DNA of 64,000 nt from positions 65,001-129,000 of the forward strand of contig JAXRKP010000353.1 in assembly GCA_037039925.1 (NCBI GenBank). The letters are read 5' to 3'. Below are positions 35,493 to 46,195 of this stretch, one piece after another (within the stretch, counting starts at the first letter, position 1; every line of letters starts with the position of its first letter). A model generated the notes under the pieces. That model did not search any database. It saw nothing but the letters and a program-made list of their open reading frames with translations, and was not told the DNA's origin. A program made the translations under genes and the position numbers. This DNA is from Doris montereyensis. Its lineage: Eukaryota; Mollusca; Gastropoda; Nudibranchia; Dorididae.

Positions 35493-35959
35493 CTTTTGCT
35501 ACTTTTATTGTCTCTACTCATGGAATCTGCATTTTCATGTTTACTACAGTTGGAACACATTTTTGTGTGTTCTTGCATATATTTGAGTATGATGTTCTAA
35601 TTGCATGCGTGTGTGTCCTGCCTCTCCTCAGCATTCCTCCACCTGCTTTTTCCAAACATGTTTTATTCTTGACAGCCTTTGACTGTGTGTTCTTGCTCTT
35701 TCCCCCTTCCTGTACCTTTCAATTCTGGAAGAAAAAAAATTCAATTTCAAGTTATTTTTTGTGTTTTCTTTGCATGTGCTTTTATGTTGTTTATATTGGG
35801 GGGGGGGGGGGGGGGTTGTTTGTTGTTGGGTTTTTTCCTTAACAATTTTTCACTCAGTTACTGTCACACATACATGGAAATAAGCAACACTTTCTGATTT
35901 TGAAATTGATGGCTTCACAATGACGTGCTGTCTTTAAAAACGGGTTGCAACACAACACA

Positions 35960-36640
35960 AAATTGCACACACACACTCATGCAGATGTTGGTTTGAAGTA
36001 CTTGATCACACATACAGGTACTTAAACAAATTTATTTATTAGATGTAAGGTACAACTTTATTATGAAAAAGTGACATGTTGTTTTGGTGTTACAAATACC
36101 ATCAATACAATATGAAATACAGCACATATTTATAAACCACTTCTTCACACATAGAAAATACAGCATACACACATATTTACACACACACACACACACACTA
36201 TTACAAATGCTGTCTTGCATTTTTGTGAAATCACACATTCTCACATATATTCATTACAACTACTAGCATACATTGCAAGGTCACACACACTCATAAAAAT
36301 GCTAGCTTGCATTGTGAAATTACACACAATCTCATTACAAATGCTGGCTTGCTTAATAAAGGAGACATTAACACACACACACACACACACACACAAATGA
36401 TTCACACTCTCCTACTATTTATCCATGCTGACTTGTACTGCTAGGTCACCCACACACCCTCTTACAAAATGCCAGTTTGCATTGCTTGCTCACACATACA
36501 CACACACACACACCCATGCTGGCTTGCATTGCGGTTGCGTGGTTATACTTCATACACTTACACACATTCACACACTCTCTTACACATGCTGGTTTGCATT
36601 GCAAGGACACCAACCCATACATTCATGTTTTCTCCCCGCA
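35960..36640. repeat. CA-rich imperfect minisatellite
   Basis: Loose repeats of ACAAATGCTGGCTTGCATTG followed by a variable CACACAC stretch and CTCAT. At least eight copies lie between about 36200 and 36610, with CA runs at 36180-36199, 36372-36395 and 36493-36513. Confidence 0.8.
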
Positions 36641-38185
36641 TGCTTGCTTGCTTGCTTTGTCATCATTGCATTGTTTTTCTGGCGAGGTGCAATAGCCAAG
36701 TCAGCCAGGGGCGTGGGCCTAGCCCCCCAACATGCAGACCACTACGCTCACTCAGCAGCTCAGAATTTGAAAGGTTGTATGTCTTATCATCTCGATCATT
36801 GCATTTTTATCACAGACTTTTTTCTTCTATTGTTTGTGCGGTTGCCATTGGTCTGTTGTTTCGAAGACAATCGTTTTCTTTATTAAATTGTTCTTTGCTA
36901 TCGCACTTTGGTTTTTTTTTACTTCTGAAACAGGAGAGAAAAAAGGTATTTTTAAACCAGTTTCCATTACCATTTAAATGTATCGGTTTGTGTTTGTTAA
37001 AGAGAAACACAAATTTTAAGGCAGAATTTAAAAAGTGTAATAGTTTAATTTAAATTATTAAGAAAGCTAGGTTATCCCTGATTGAATATATGGATAAATA
37101 TGACAAAATTAGAGAGAGAGAGAGAGAAAAATGAAATGCAAAACCCTACACACATGTTGAGGGGGTGGCTTCCTTGACATGGACACAAAAAAAGAAACAT
37201 TATTTTAGGAGAATAGAATTTAAGGTTTGTTTTGATAGCTTCTTCATTTATAAAATCTGTCAAAGGTGATTGATAACAGTAACATGAATTTATTTATTTT
37301 TAGACGATTGCCCAGGCAGTTTGAAAATCTTGCAATTTATTTCGATGTCAGCAATGTATATTTGGCAAAGTTTATTCATCATAAAATGTATATTTTGATG
37401 ATCAATAATAAGTTGAACTCTGCTATTCCCACAAGCTTTGAATTGTTTGCACTTTGATTTTATTAAGCCTTTCATCATCTGTCACTGATAGAGGAGTTTG
37501 CTTGCAATTTGGTGTTAAATCATTTTCATAACAAGTGGAACTTTCCAGATTCACTATGTATACATGTACTTGTCAACGCGTGGGTGGCAAATTTCATTTT
37601 AATAGTTTTTATCTCTGTCAAGAGCGAGAGGGTTGAGAGCTCTTAACTTTACAAGTCTGTTATTAGCAGTTAGTTATATGGTACTCATAGGGCATAAAAG
37701 ATAGTGAAATGATTGAATGGGTTTTTTGACAGGAAGTGAGAGGAAGTGAGAGGGTGGGTAAAGGGGGGGTGATTCCAGGAACAGAGAGTTTTTCTATCAC
37801 TATTGAATGAAATTTAATATTTGACAATATTCACATGCAGTGATTGTATTCCTATATATGATCTGTCTTACTGTGGCGCTATGAATCTATTAATATAAAA
37901 TTGTAGTACAACTACAAAGGTGGCTAAGGGCTGTTCCTAAATATTATGTAACAATGGAAGTTCACCTCTGGTACAGAACTTCAACCCACATCAGGACACT
38001 ACGTGATTTATAATGGGTTGAAAAGTATAAAGTTGTGATGCCCCAAACTCCCAGAAATGTAACCCCTATTTTATTATGTTTTATATCAAATATCATAGTA
38101 CAGATAATGTGTCAGGGTTGTTGTTTTTTTTTTAAGTTTCTTTTAGGAATGGACGCTTATACCTTTTCTGTTGTAAGGTTAAGTT
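36641..38185. other. Spacer, nothing recognised
   Basis: Only a short GA run near 37110-37128 is notable. No CLIP exon or repeat family was supported. Confidence 0.4.
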
Positions 38186-38189
38186 AAAG

Positions 38190-38900
38190 AGGCTGTTGCT
38201 TACTTTATTGTTCTTGTGCTCTGTACGTCGGGTGGCATGTGGGGGAAGCCACAAAACTTTTCCACGGCTGCCTGTTTTGGGCCTTCTCATTGGGTTTCCA
38301 CTGCTGCCTGTTTTGGGCCTTCTTCTCATTGGGTTTCCACGGCTGCCTGTTTTGGGCCTTCTTCTCATTGGGTTTCCACTGCTGCCTGTTTTGGGCCTTC
38401 TTCTCGTTGGGTTTCCACTGCTGCCTGTTTTGGGCCTTCTTCTCATTGGGTTTCCACTGCTGCCTGTTTTGGGCCTTCTTCTCATTGGGTTTCCACTGCT
38501 GCCTGTTTTGGGCCTTCTTCTCATTGGGTTTCCACTGCTGCCTGTTTTGGGCCTTCTTCTCATTGGGTTTCCACTGCTGCCTGTTTTGGGCCTTCTTCTC
38601 ATTGGGTTTCCACTGTTGCCTGTTTTGGGCTTTCTTCTCTTATTGGGTTTCCACTGCTGTCTGTTTTGGGCCTTCTTCTCATGGGGTTTCCACTGCTGCC
38701 TGTTTTGGGCCTTCTTCAAATTGGGTTTCCAATGCTGTTTCCAGGTCTTCATCTCTCCTTCTACGGTTCTGCGCCAGGTGATCTTGAGTCTTTGGCTTTC
38801 TTCTGCATTGTAGTGTCCAATGTAAGGCTGCCTTTGTAATGCCCTTTTGTTCTTTCTTGTATATGTGCCCTTTCCACTTTCCATCTTCTTCTCATAGATA
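38190..38900 (-). mobile_element. LINE C-terminal remnant expanded into a minisatellite
   Basis: On the - strand the sequence reads RQPYIGHYNAEESQRLKITW, then TWRRTVEGEMKTWKQHW, then repeats of KKAQNRQQWKPN-type 13-residue units, and closes with LPPHATRRTEHKN. The TWRRTVExEMK ... AQNRxxW ... ALHATRR order is the C-terminal end of a common invertebrate LINE ORF2. The AQNRQQWK segment has been tandemly amplified as a 39-bp unit. Confidence 0.75.
38262..38735. repeat. Minisatellite, 39-bp unit inside the LINE remnant
   Basis: About 12 copies of TGCTGCCTGTTTTGGGCCTT plus CTTCTCATTGGGTTTCCAC (+ strand). Copies are 90% or more alike by eye, with a few single changes (GCTGCC/GGCTGCC) and in the last unit CTTCAAATTGGG. 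Four reading frames are open for 180 codons or more because the unit lacks stops. Confidence 0.96.
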
Positions 38901-39374
38901 AGTGTAATTTCCATTTTTTTTTTTTCTTGGTGTCCCTGCTGAAACAGGCTGCAGTATTTAAATACAAATCACCCCTTTGACAGGATGTTTGTCTATCATG
39001 TCAGGTGCTTCCTCCCAGTTGTAGCTGGTACCCACTCATGCTGGGTTTGAGTTCAAGCAAAGATCTGTCAACCGTTTTGTCCATGAACATGTCGTCAAGG
39101 GTAGCAAGTTGAGAATTAAAACCCATGACCTCACAATTTCAAGCATGGCTGTTGATTTTTTACACTACTGATACGTCAAAGATGTTGAAACTGTTCCTGT
39201 TCAAATATCAAAAATATAATTGATTTTCATAGACCATCCCCCCCTCGCTCCGTCACCACACATGTACACACTAATGTAGGTTATCCAAGTTTATTTTTGC
39301 TTTCACATACATTAGTAATTTATTCTCGACATCCTGCCGCAGTACATTAAGACCATGTGTGCGTCAAATTTCTA

Positions 39375-39830
39375 TCACAGCCACCACCATTATTTCTATA
39401 CTGCTGTCAATGCTACTATTGCTCTTACTTCATGTATTATGACCACTGCCACCAACTATTACTGCTGCTTTTACTACCTCTACTACCATGTACTACTACT
39501 ACAACTACTGCTACTACTACTACAACTACTGCTACTACTACTACAACTACTGCTACTTTTTTTACTACTACTACTACCATATACTACTACTACAACTACC
39601 ATATACTACTACTACAACTACCGCTACTATTTCTACTATTTCCACTACTACTACTACCATGTACTACTACTACTACTGCTACTATTTCTACTGCTGCTAC
39701 TTTGACCACTACTGCTACTACCACCATCACTACTACTACTGCTGCTACTCACTACTACTACTACCACCATCACTACTACTACTGTTGCATCAGCTGCTGC
39801 TACCACCACCACCACCACTTGGCTCATTGT
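39375..39830. repeat. ACT/CTA trinucleotide-rich region
   Basis: Imperfect TACTACTACAAC triplets with GCT and CAC variants. Tyr-, Thr- and Leu-rich frames are artefacts. Confidence 0.95.
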
Positions 39831-40277
39831 TGGCATGTCATGTTTCATTGTTTGTACCAAGTGGTGCATGTGTATGCCTTATCATCAGCACTCATACTCA
39901 TTGTTGTTGAACTTGCCATTGTTGTCCATGCATGAAGTTGGTTCGTGAGAGCCATTGGTATTTCTGGCCTTGTCCCAGGTTGTGTGTTTGGTATTTATCC
40001 ATTGTTCTTCAAATCATTTTTAAATAATACATAAATGAATTATAGATTTATGATCATCAAAGAAATGATTCCTTCTAATAAATAATGAATTCACTGCTGG
40101 TCTAGCTATGTCAAAGAAAAAAATATTGTTTTAACTGAGAGAAAAAATTGACAAAAAAAAAGATATATTTATGTGTGTTGATACTGAGATGCTAACTCGT
40201 CACATTTTGTTGCCTTTTTCACAATTCCATTGTTGTGTGTTAATATACACAGTACTCATATTCCAAACCATCAACAG

Positions 40278-40477
40278 GTCCAGTTTCATCTTTAGACGGG
40301 TCTGTAAACACAGATGACTTCAAGATCGGTGACAGAGTGTGGGTCAGTGGCACCAAGCCAGGAATCATCGCCTTCATTGGGGAAACTCAGTTCGCTCCGG
40401 GTGACTGGGCCGGTATCGTGCTAGACGAAGCTGTGGGCAAAAACGACGGGAGTGTTATGGGTGTGCGTTATTTTCAG
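40278..40477 (+). CDS. CLIP1: CLIP-170-like protein, first CAP-Gly exon (exon A)
   Basis: The acceptor ATCAACAG ends at 40277 and the donor GTAATT begins at 40478. The exon encodes a Ser-rich lead, then [38 protein letters not shown] and [17 protein letters not shown]. This is a CAP-Gly domain with the GKNDG signature that binds the C-terminal EEY/F motif of alpha-tubulin, EB proteins and related partners at growing microtubule ends. The frame is clean and closes on a whole codon. The DDFxxGDRVWV start and the second CAP-Gly downstream identify a CLIP1/CLIP2-type gene. The N-terminal exon(s) with the start codon were not found. Whether CLIP1 or CLIP2 is the better name cannot be decided here. 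Confidence 0.96.
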
Positions 40478-40589
40478 GTAATTCAGTGGGACTGCAGCCT
40501 CAAGTTTTTTATGGTTGAAAATGTTCTTTGTTATGAACTTTATGTAACATTGCCTGCCAAACTGAAGAGATGATTAAACCAGGGCTCGT

Positions 40590-40860
40590 AGCACTCTACA
40601 AACTCCTAAAATTTCCTTGGAAACATCTCCTAGATTATCTTCTTTCTTTTTTTTTTTTAAAGCATCTCTCCTAAAATCTCTCTTTTTGTTCTCTCCTAAA
40701 ATTTCTTTGTTCTCTCCTAAAATCTGCTTTGTTCTCTCCTAAAATCTTTTGTTCTCTCCTGAAATCTCTTTGTTCTCTCCTAAAATTCTCTTTGTTCTCT
40801 CCATTTTTTAAAATTGCCAAACTTCCTCTTCTAAAATCTTCTGCTTTTTAACACTTCCTG
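40590..40860. repeat. Short ~20-bp imperfect repeat in CLIP intron
   Basis: Repeats of TCTCCTAAAATCTCTTTGTT with small changes, at least seven copies, beginning about 110 bases after the exon A donor. Confidence 0.8.
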
Positions 40861-41084
40861 AAAATTTGATTGTCTAACATTCCGATTGGAATAATATACT
40901 TTCTGATTAAGAAATTTGTTGTGTTTCATTTACATCTTATCTCTTGAGACCTTAATGTTGAACTTGACACAAGAGGAAATTTATGGATTGTGATTGGAAC
41001 ATGAGTCCTGGATTAAAGTAATAATATACTTTCTAGATTACGCTAGAAATTTCTTGTGTTTCATTTACATCTTATCTCTAAGAA

Positions 41085-41500
41085 AGGAGGCTTGTAACTC
41101 AGTCAGTAGCGCATTGAACCACCACCCAGGAGGCCTGAGTAAATGAAAAGCAATGGCAAACTACCAATTATATGCCTGACCAAGTACCCAGGAGGCCTGA
41201 GTAAAGGTGTCCAGACAAAGCTGGTCCTCCTGATCCAGCAGCGAAATGGGACTTGATTCAGGCTCGATGAAAGTAGAGGTGGCATGGAAAGCAATGGCAA
41301 ATTACCACGTTATGCAATTGTATGCCTAGAAAAGTCAGGACTCTACAGGCGGCAAAAAGCAAAAGGAAATTACCATGTTGTACAATTGTATGCCTAGAAA
41401 AGTCAGGACTGTACAGGCGGCATGGAAAGCAATGGCAAATTACCACGTTGTGCAATTATATGCCTAGAAAAGTCAGGACTCCACTCCTGATTACCTTACG
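41085..41500 (+). mobile_element. SINE family B copy with amplified 3' part
   Basis: The head GGCTTGTAACTCAGTCAGTA and GCGCATTGAACC is tRNA-like. The body has TCCAGACAAAGCTGGTCCTC and CAGCGAAATGGG, then AGCAATGGCAAATTACCACG and ATGCCTAGAAAAGTCAGGAC. The last block occurs three times (about 41285-41343, 41360-41410, 41425-41482), and a partial AATGGCAAACTACCAATTAT appears before them. The same family occurs inverted at 54600-54860. Confidence 0.8.
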
Positions 41501-41636
41501 CTAAAACTTTGACATGGCGTTAACTTTAAAAAATGAAGATTTATTTTAGGATCTGTGCAAACCATAAACATTGTTTTATATATGAAATTCACGCTTTTTA
41601 CTTTGAAATATTAACACTTATCTTTCTATTTGTCAG

Positions 41637-41849
41637 TGTGAACCAAAAAGAGGCGTGTTTTCCCGCCTGTCAAAACTGTCCATTAGTCCACAATCTCCAT
41701 CTCGACCGCCTTCCCATGGTCACGAGAGCTCTTCCAGCGAATCCAAAGCTGCGCCGCTATCTGGCCCTGCGGGAGATACCAGATTAACCATAGATGCCGC
41801 TACCACCAATGGCACAGCTGCCACATCTAGTGTCCCGCCAAGACCCTCA
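41637..41849 (+). CDS. CLIP1: CLIP-170-like protein, Ser-rich linker exon (exon B)
   Basis: The acceptor TTTGTCAG ends at 41636 and the donor GTAGGA starts at 41850. The 71-codon exon opens with CEPKRGVFSRLSKLSISPQS, the last strand of the first CAP-Gly domain (RYFQ-CEPKRGVF across the intron). It continues as a Ser/Pro/Thr-rich linker, ending VPPRPS. Such basic Ser-rich stretches between the CAP-Gly domains of CLIP proteins bind microtubules and are phosphorylated. Both junctions are phase 0 and the frame is clean. Confidence 0.94.
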
Positions 41850-42329
41850 GTAGGACATATTTTTATGAAGTTGAAAAACAATACATGCTATATTTATTAT
41901 TACTATGTTTAACTTACATTTTTAATTCATTCTCTCTCTCTCTCTTGGACTTTGGATGTTTGTTTTGGAGTCGTTTTTTGGGAGAGAGTTTGGTTGGTTT
42001 TGGGGTGTTTGGGTTGGGTTGTGTTTTGTTTTTCTTTGGGGGGGGGGGGGGGGGGGGTTGTTTTGAAATTAATTTTTTCCATGTCTGTGTTTTGCCTAAA
42101 TTCTCACAAGTTCACTTCTCTTTTTGGTTTTTTTAAAATAATTGTTTCTGTGTGTTCACTTGATGAATAATATATCATTTTTTATATCCAGTTGTGATGT
42201 TCATAACATATAACGCATTATTTTCTGTTACATACACTTGTCTCCTTCCCCCCATACACACACCTTTTATGCATCAGTGATATATACAGATTTAGGAATA
42301 TGATTCTCTATTGCCCTGTCTTTTTCTAG

Positions 42330-42479
42330 TCCCGCTTGGGTCTCAGCTCCACAAAACCTCTCTCAACTTCTTCGTCCAGTCTTCACAAGTCCCCTGCAGG
42401 AACGCCGTCTGCAATGATCAGCACCACAGCAATGCGATTGCCAGGCACTATGCCTGGTGGATGCAAGGTCGGAGACAAG
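42330..42479 (+). CDS. CLIP1: CLIP-170-like protein, linker exon (exon C)
   Basis: The acceptor TTTTTCTAG ends at 42329 and the donor GTCAGT begins at 42480. Fifty codons read SRLGLSSTKPLSTSSSSLHK, then SPAGTPSAMISTTAMRLPGT and MPGGCKVGDK. The first part is Ser-rich linker. The final GCKVGDK is the first strand of the second CAP-Gly domain, which continues with VLVSG in the next exon (phase 0). The frame is clean. Confidence 0.92.
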
Positions 42480-43501
42480 GTCAGTACTGTAGTGGTAATT
42501 TAATTTCTTAGTTATTTCAGCTGACCTCGTGTTCCGTCCTTGAGTGCGATTGGCATTAAATTAAATGTTATGCATTTTTTCTCCTTTTTCCTCTGCTTTT
42601 TCTTCTACTTCTTTTTCTTCGTCTTCCTCTTTTTCTGTCTTCTACTTCACCTTTTTTCTGTCATCTTCATCTGTGGGTGCTGCTAATGCTAATAGGTCCT
42701 CCTTCTTTCCATTCACTCTTTTACTTATCCATTCATCTTGCTATTTCCTCTTAATTCACCTAGAGATACCACAAATACTGGACGTAGCAAATTCCAATTA
42801 ACTAAACAAACAAACAAATCATCTTCATCTTTACCTTCTTCTTTTTATAGTTTTGTTCATTTATCATACCCCTGCTGATTCTGTCAATATGTTATGTGGA
42901 TTCTAAGGCAGCCCTTTGAATAGTAAGACTCACCGCACTGTTGGTTGCCTGAGCTAAGGATTGCATCCATTTGTAGCCTGGCACCCTGGGCCAGACAATG
43001 AAAGAAAAGCTCTGACCAACTCCACAGGTTTCTGATCTCTACATTGCTCTAAAATGCACTGTCTTCAAACTTTCATTTCAAACTTGTTCTTCCTGCAGAG
43101 TAGAGATGGCTTTCTTAGAGCTTACCTTTTACACGCCAAAAGATTTCAAGCCCTTTTTGTACTTTTAGTGCCTTTTGTGTGTGTTATTACTGCCACTTAT
43201 TCATATCAACACTCATCGTATGACTTCAGTTACATACATTTTTCATTGGATTTTTTTTTCTCTCGTTATACTTATAATCTTCTTTTTTTTTCAAAATCTT
43301 TTTTTTTTTGTGCCCAAATCTGACTTTTGCACATGATTGGCTGGCAAGTTTTATTTTCAACACATTGATTGAAGATGTAAAAAAATATTTGCATGTTATA
43401 AGGTAAACGTAGCCAAACAACTTTCAATTTTGGAAATAATCAAATTTGGACAAAAAGCATCTCCACAAGAGTTCATCATGATGTTATTTCTGTTTCTTCA
43501 G

Positions 43502-43632
43502 GTTTTAGTTAGTGGTTCTAAAGTGGGCATCCTACGCTACATCGGAGAGACAGATTTTGCCAAGGGCATATGGGCAGGTGTTGAGCTAAGTGATCCGCTT
43601 GGGAAGAATGATGGTGCCGTTGCTGGAAAACG
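43502..43632 (+). CDS. CLIP1: CLIP-170-like protein, second CAP-Gly exon (exon D)
   Basis: The acceptor TTTCTTCAG ends at 43501 and the donor GTGCGT begins at 43633. It reads [20 protein letters not shown], then [20 protein letters not shown] and AGKR. [11 protein letters not shown] is the diagnostic CAP-Gly signature. ETDFAKGxWxGVEL is the form typical of the second domain in CLIP proteins, while the first has [16 protein letters not shown]. The exon ends in phase 2 (CG of the final Arg), matching the T at 44563. Note that this domain is cut at GKR/YF with phase 2, whereas the first is cut at YFQ/C with phase 0. Confidence 0.96.
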
Positions 43633-44164
43633 GTGCGTTGTTTGTGCTCATTAGAGTTGACATGTGATAGGAAAGTTTAACTTCTATGTATACTTGTCTA
43701 CTTAACGAAATGTAGTTGTTTCTTTTTACCTTTCCAGCTGACCTTTTTTTTCTTTTCTCTTCTTTTTTTTTTGTTGCATTTTTCATTTTGTGGTATAAAA
43801 ATTAAATAAATTATTCATGCATTTAGTGGCCTGATATTCCAATTTCTAGCCAATTTAATATCAATGTTGTGGTATAAAAATTTTATTATTTATAAATTCA
43901 TGCGTTTAATAGCCTGATATTCCAATTTCTAACAAATGATAGTTTACAGTCAATTTCCTATGAAGCAAGCCTTTAGTATGACTGATTAATTAAATACCCG
44001 AGCATCTGAAAGCTTCTTGACATGGAGACGAAAAATTAAAAGTAGAGAATTACGGTGACATAATGCGGATAACTATTGATGACCGTTTGCTCCCATACTT
44101 AACGAAACATACCCCCCACCCCTAAAAGAAGAAGAAAAGAAAAACGAAACTCTTCTCCCCTAAA

Positions 44165-44400
44165 GAAGAATTGATTAGGATCATGAGGTTCCGGGTTTGT
44201 AGCCTAGCAAAGCTAGGTCCGACGTGTGTCCCTTGGGAAAGACAGTTGATGTGCATTTTCCCAACTCCACCCAAGTGCAAAAGTGTACAAGCACTATCTT
44301 TGGAGTTAATGCCTGTGTCAGACTAGCGTCCTGTCCTGGATGTGATTGTCATCAACTGTTCTACTTCACGCCATAGAAACCAGACTGAGCTCCGGCTTGA
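44165..44400 (+). mobile_element. SINE with second-type tRNA head and different body
   Basis: It starts in a truncated head, GATTAGGATCATGAGGTTCC, then TGTAGCCTAGCAAAGCTAGG and TCCGACGTGTGTCCCTTGGG. These match the head of the element at 27300-27645 (CTAGCCAAACTAGGCCCGAC). The body is unlike family A: it has ACAAGCACTATC, TAGCGTCCTGTCCTGGATGT and AACCAGACTGAGCTCCGGCT. Confidence 0.7.
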
Positions 44401-44562
44401 TGACCGTAAACAGACTTTACTTCTTTTCTTTTTTTAAATTGTAGACTTTTCATGCTTACATTACATTGTTACATATTGTAATGATATGTCTTTTATTGTT
44501 ACTTTTTCAGGACACAGGACGTTTTGCACGATTTCCTGACCTTTTCTTCTTTTCTTCCTCAG

Positions 44563-44794
44563 TTATTTTGATTGTAAACCCTTGCATGGCCTCTTTGCAC
44601 CTGTCCATAAAATCTCGAGAGCAGGGTCTGCCGCGTCCACCCCATCCCCGCACTCCCGTCCCCTCATGTCCACCAGCCTACGTTTGTCACGTGAACGCAG
44701 CGGTAGTCAGGAAAGTGTGTCGTCTGTCTCTTCCAACACCTCAAGTGTATCGAGATCGCGGGTAAGGTTGGGAGTCACCTCTCTGGCCAATCAG
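44563..44794 (+). CDS. CLIP1: CLIP-170-like protein, end of CAP-Gly 2 and Ser-rich linker (exon E)
   Basis: The acceptor TTCCTCAG ends at 44562. The phase-2 join gives R-YFDCKPLHGLFAPVHKIS, then AGSAASTPSPHSRPLMS, a Ser-rich tract around SGSQESVSSVSSNTSSVSRS and RVRLGVTSLANQ, ending before GTACAT at 44795. YFxCxPLHGLFAPVHK is the last strand of CLIP CAP-Gly 2. A second possible donor, GTAAGG, lies inside the exon at 44762 and could give a shorter form lacking VRLGVTSLANQ. The frame is clean. Confidence 0.94.
44762..44767 (+). promoter_or_regulatory. Alternative 5' splice site candidate in CLIP exon E
   Basis: GTAAGG follows TCGCGG within the exon and is closer to the consensus donor than the downstream GTACAT at 44795. 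Use of it would remove 33 bases (11 codons) and keep the frame. Confidence 0.4.
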
Positions 44795-46190
44795 GTACAT
44801 GCAGCATTTTGTCCTCCTCAGTTCATTTCCTCCTCCCCCTGTTTGTGCCTCCCGACCAATTGCTTCTGCTTTTTGCAAAGTCTCCATGTCCTTTGTTGTT
44901 TTCACTCAAAAACTGTCTTGTCATTTCTGTTGTGGCCATTTCTTTCTTTTAGAAGAGAATGGTACTGTCTTTCACATTGGCCGTTATTAAACTGATAATA
45001 TTGAACCAACCAACTAATCATTCACATTTGTCTTCACGGCTTCATCAATATAAACTGAAGGTGTAACTATTATGTCATAGTTTGTGATTGAATTCATAGC
45101 ACAATACAGATGTCTCAATTTAGGTAGAGAAGATTAAAAGATCAACAAGCAATGAGATGTGATGCCAATAGCATTGAAACTCCAGTGGCAGGAGGAGGAC
45201 ATACCATACCTTTCTTTTTTCTCTCTCTGGAATTTCACTTGAAATATTAAATTTGAATTTTGCTATTGACTAGAGACTTTTTAGTATGAAATCTGTTGGA
45301 AACAACAGCAAAATTTTTAAAGATATCATTCAGAAACTTTTAAAAAAAGAAAGAAGCTGACTCTCCAAAAAAAATGTTTTCACATTTTTAAAAAATCACC
45401 ATCTTAAAAGTATCAAAGGGAAAATTCTGAAAAGAAAATAACTGACATGATTTAATGAAGACAGAAATGTGACTGATGTAATGTTGTATTGTGACTGATA
45501 CATGTTGTACTTGCACCTCCTCAATTTGCTCTGCAAACTCCGATATTCCTATGTTTTTCTTGTGGGTGATGGGACAGGGCGAGGGAGGGGGTGTTGTTGT
45601 AATCGTTTCGATCCTTGTGCTTGACCCTATATAGTGGACCTCTTCTTTTCTTTTTTTTTGGCGAGGTCTTCTCTTCTTCTCCCATGTTTTTGGTTTTGGT
45701 TTGTCGAGTTCAAGGGGCGGGGGGTGTCAAAAGTGTTCAATTATCACTTAGCATGACGTTGCCTGGGTGGTTGGTGGGTGCTACTGGTAGGTCCCACCTT
45801 TAACCCTTTTAAAAGCCGATCATCTTGCTGTTTTCCCTCAATTCACCCTTAGGTAGCTAGTATGATAATATAGGACTGAGTCAATGTTTTTTAAAGTGCA
45901 TGCCCACTGCCATTTTGAACCACCCAATCTTGATGTAGCTATCGAATGAGTTTTATAAAGACTTACTCAGTTGCCTTGTAAAGTAGGTTATCTCCTACAT
46001 TCAGTGAAAGCTAGAAATGGAATATTAAAGTTAGCAGTGGCACCAATTAGATGGACACCATCTATCATCTGTCTCTCTATGAACACTTTACAACCCAATC
46101 AATCCGGCCAAAAATGCATGAGCCAGTTGACCTTTGCTCTGTTTACAAGCAGCACTGGGAAGCCACTGGTTAAACTGAAGGCTTCTCATT
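44795..46190 (+). other. CLIP intron, includes a dispersed repeat
   Basis: Mostly unique intron. A segment at about 45760-45850 (TGCTACTGGTAGGTCCCACC, ATCTTGCTGTTTTCC, AATTCACCCTTAGG) is similar to 61730-61830. Confidence 0.55.
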
Positions 46191-46195
46191 CATAG

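Noticed and set aside
38196..38839. Three + strand frames of 180-207 codons with 13-residue repeats
   Set aside because: Several overlapping frames are open because the 39-bp unit lacks stops. Flanking homology supports only the - strand LINE reading.
39000..39180. Possible tRNA-derived element with an AACCCATGACCTCACAATTT block
   Set aside because: Box-B-like word present, but no body shared with the other SINEs and no tail.
39357..39935. Tyr/Thr/Cys-rich 192-codon frame
   Set aside because: Artefact of the ACT triplet region with no unique domain.
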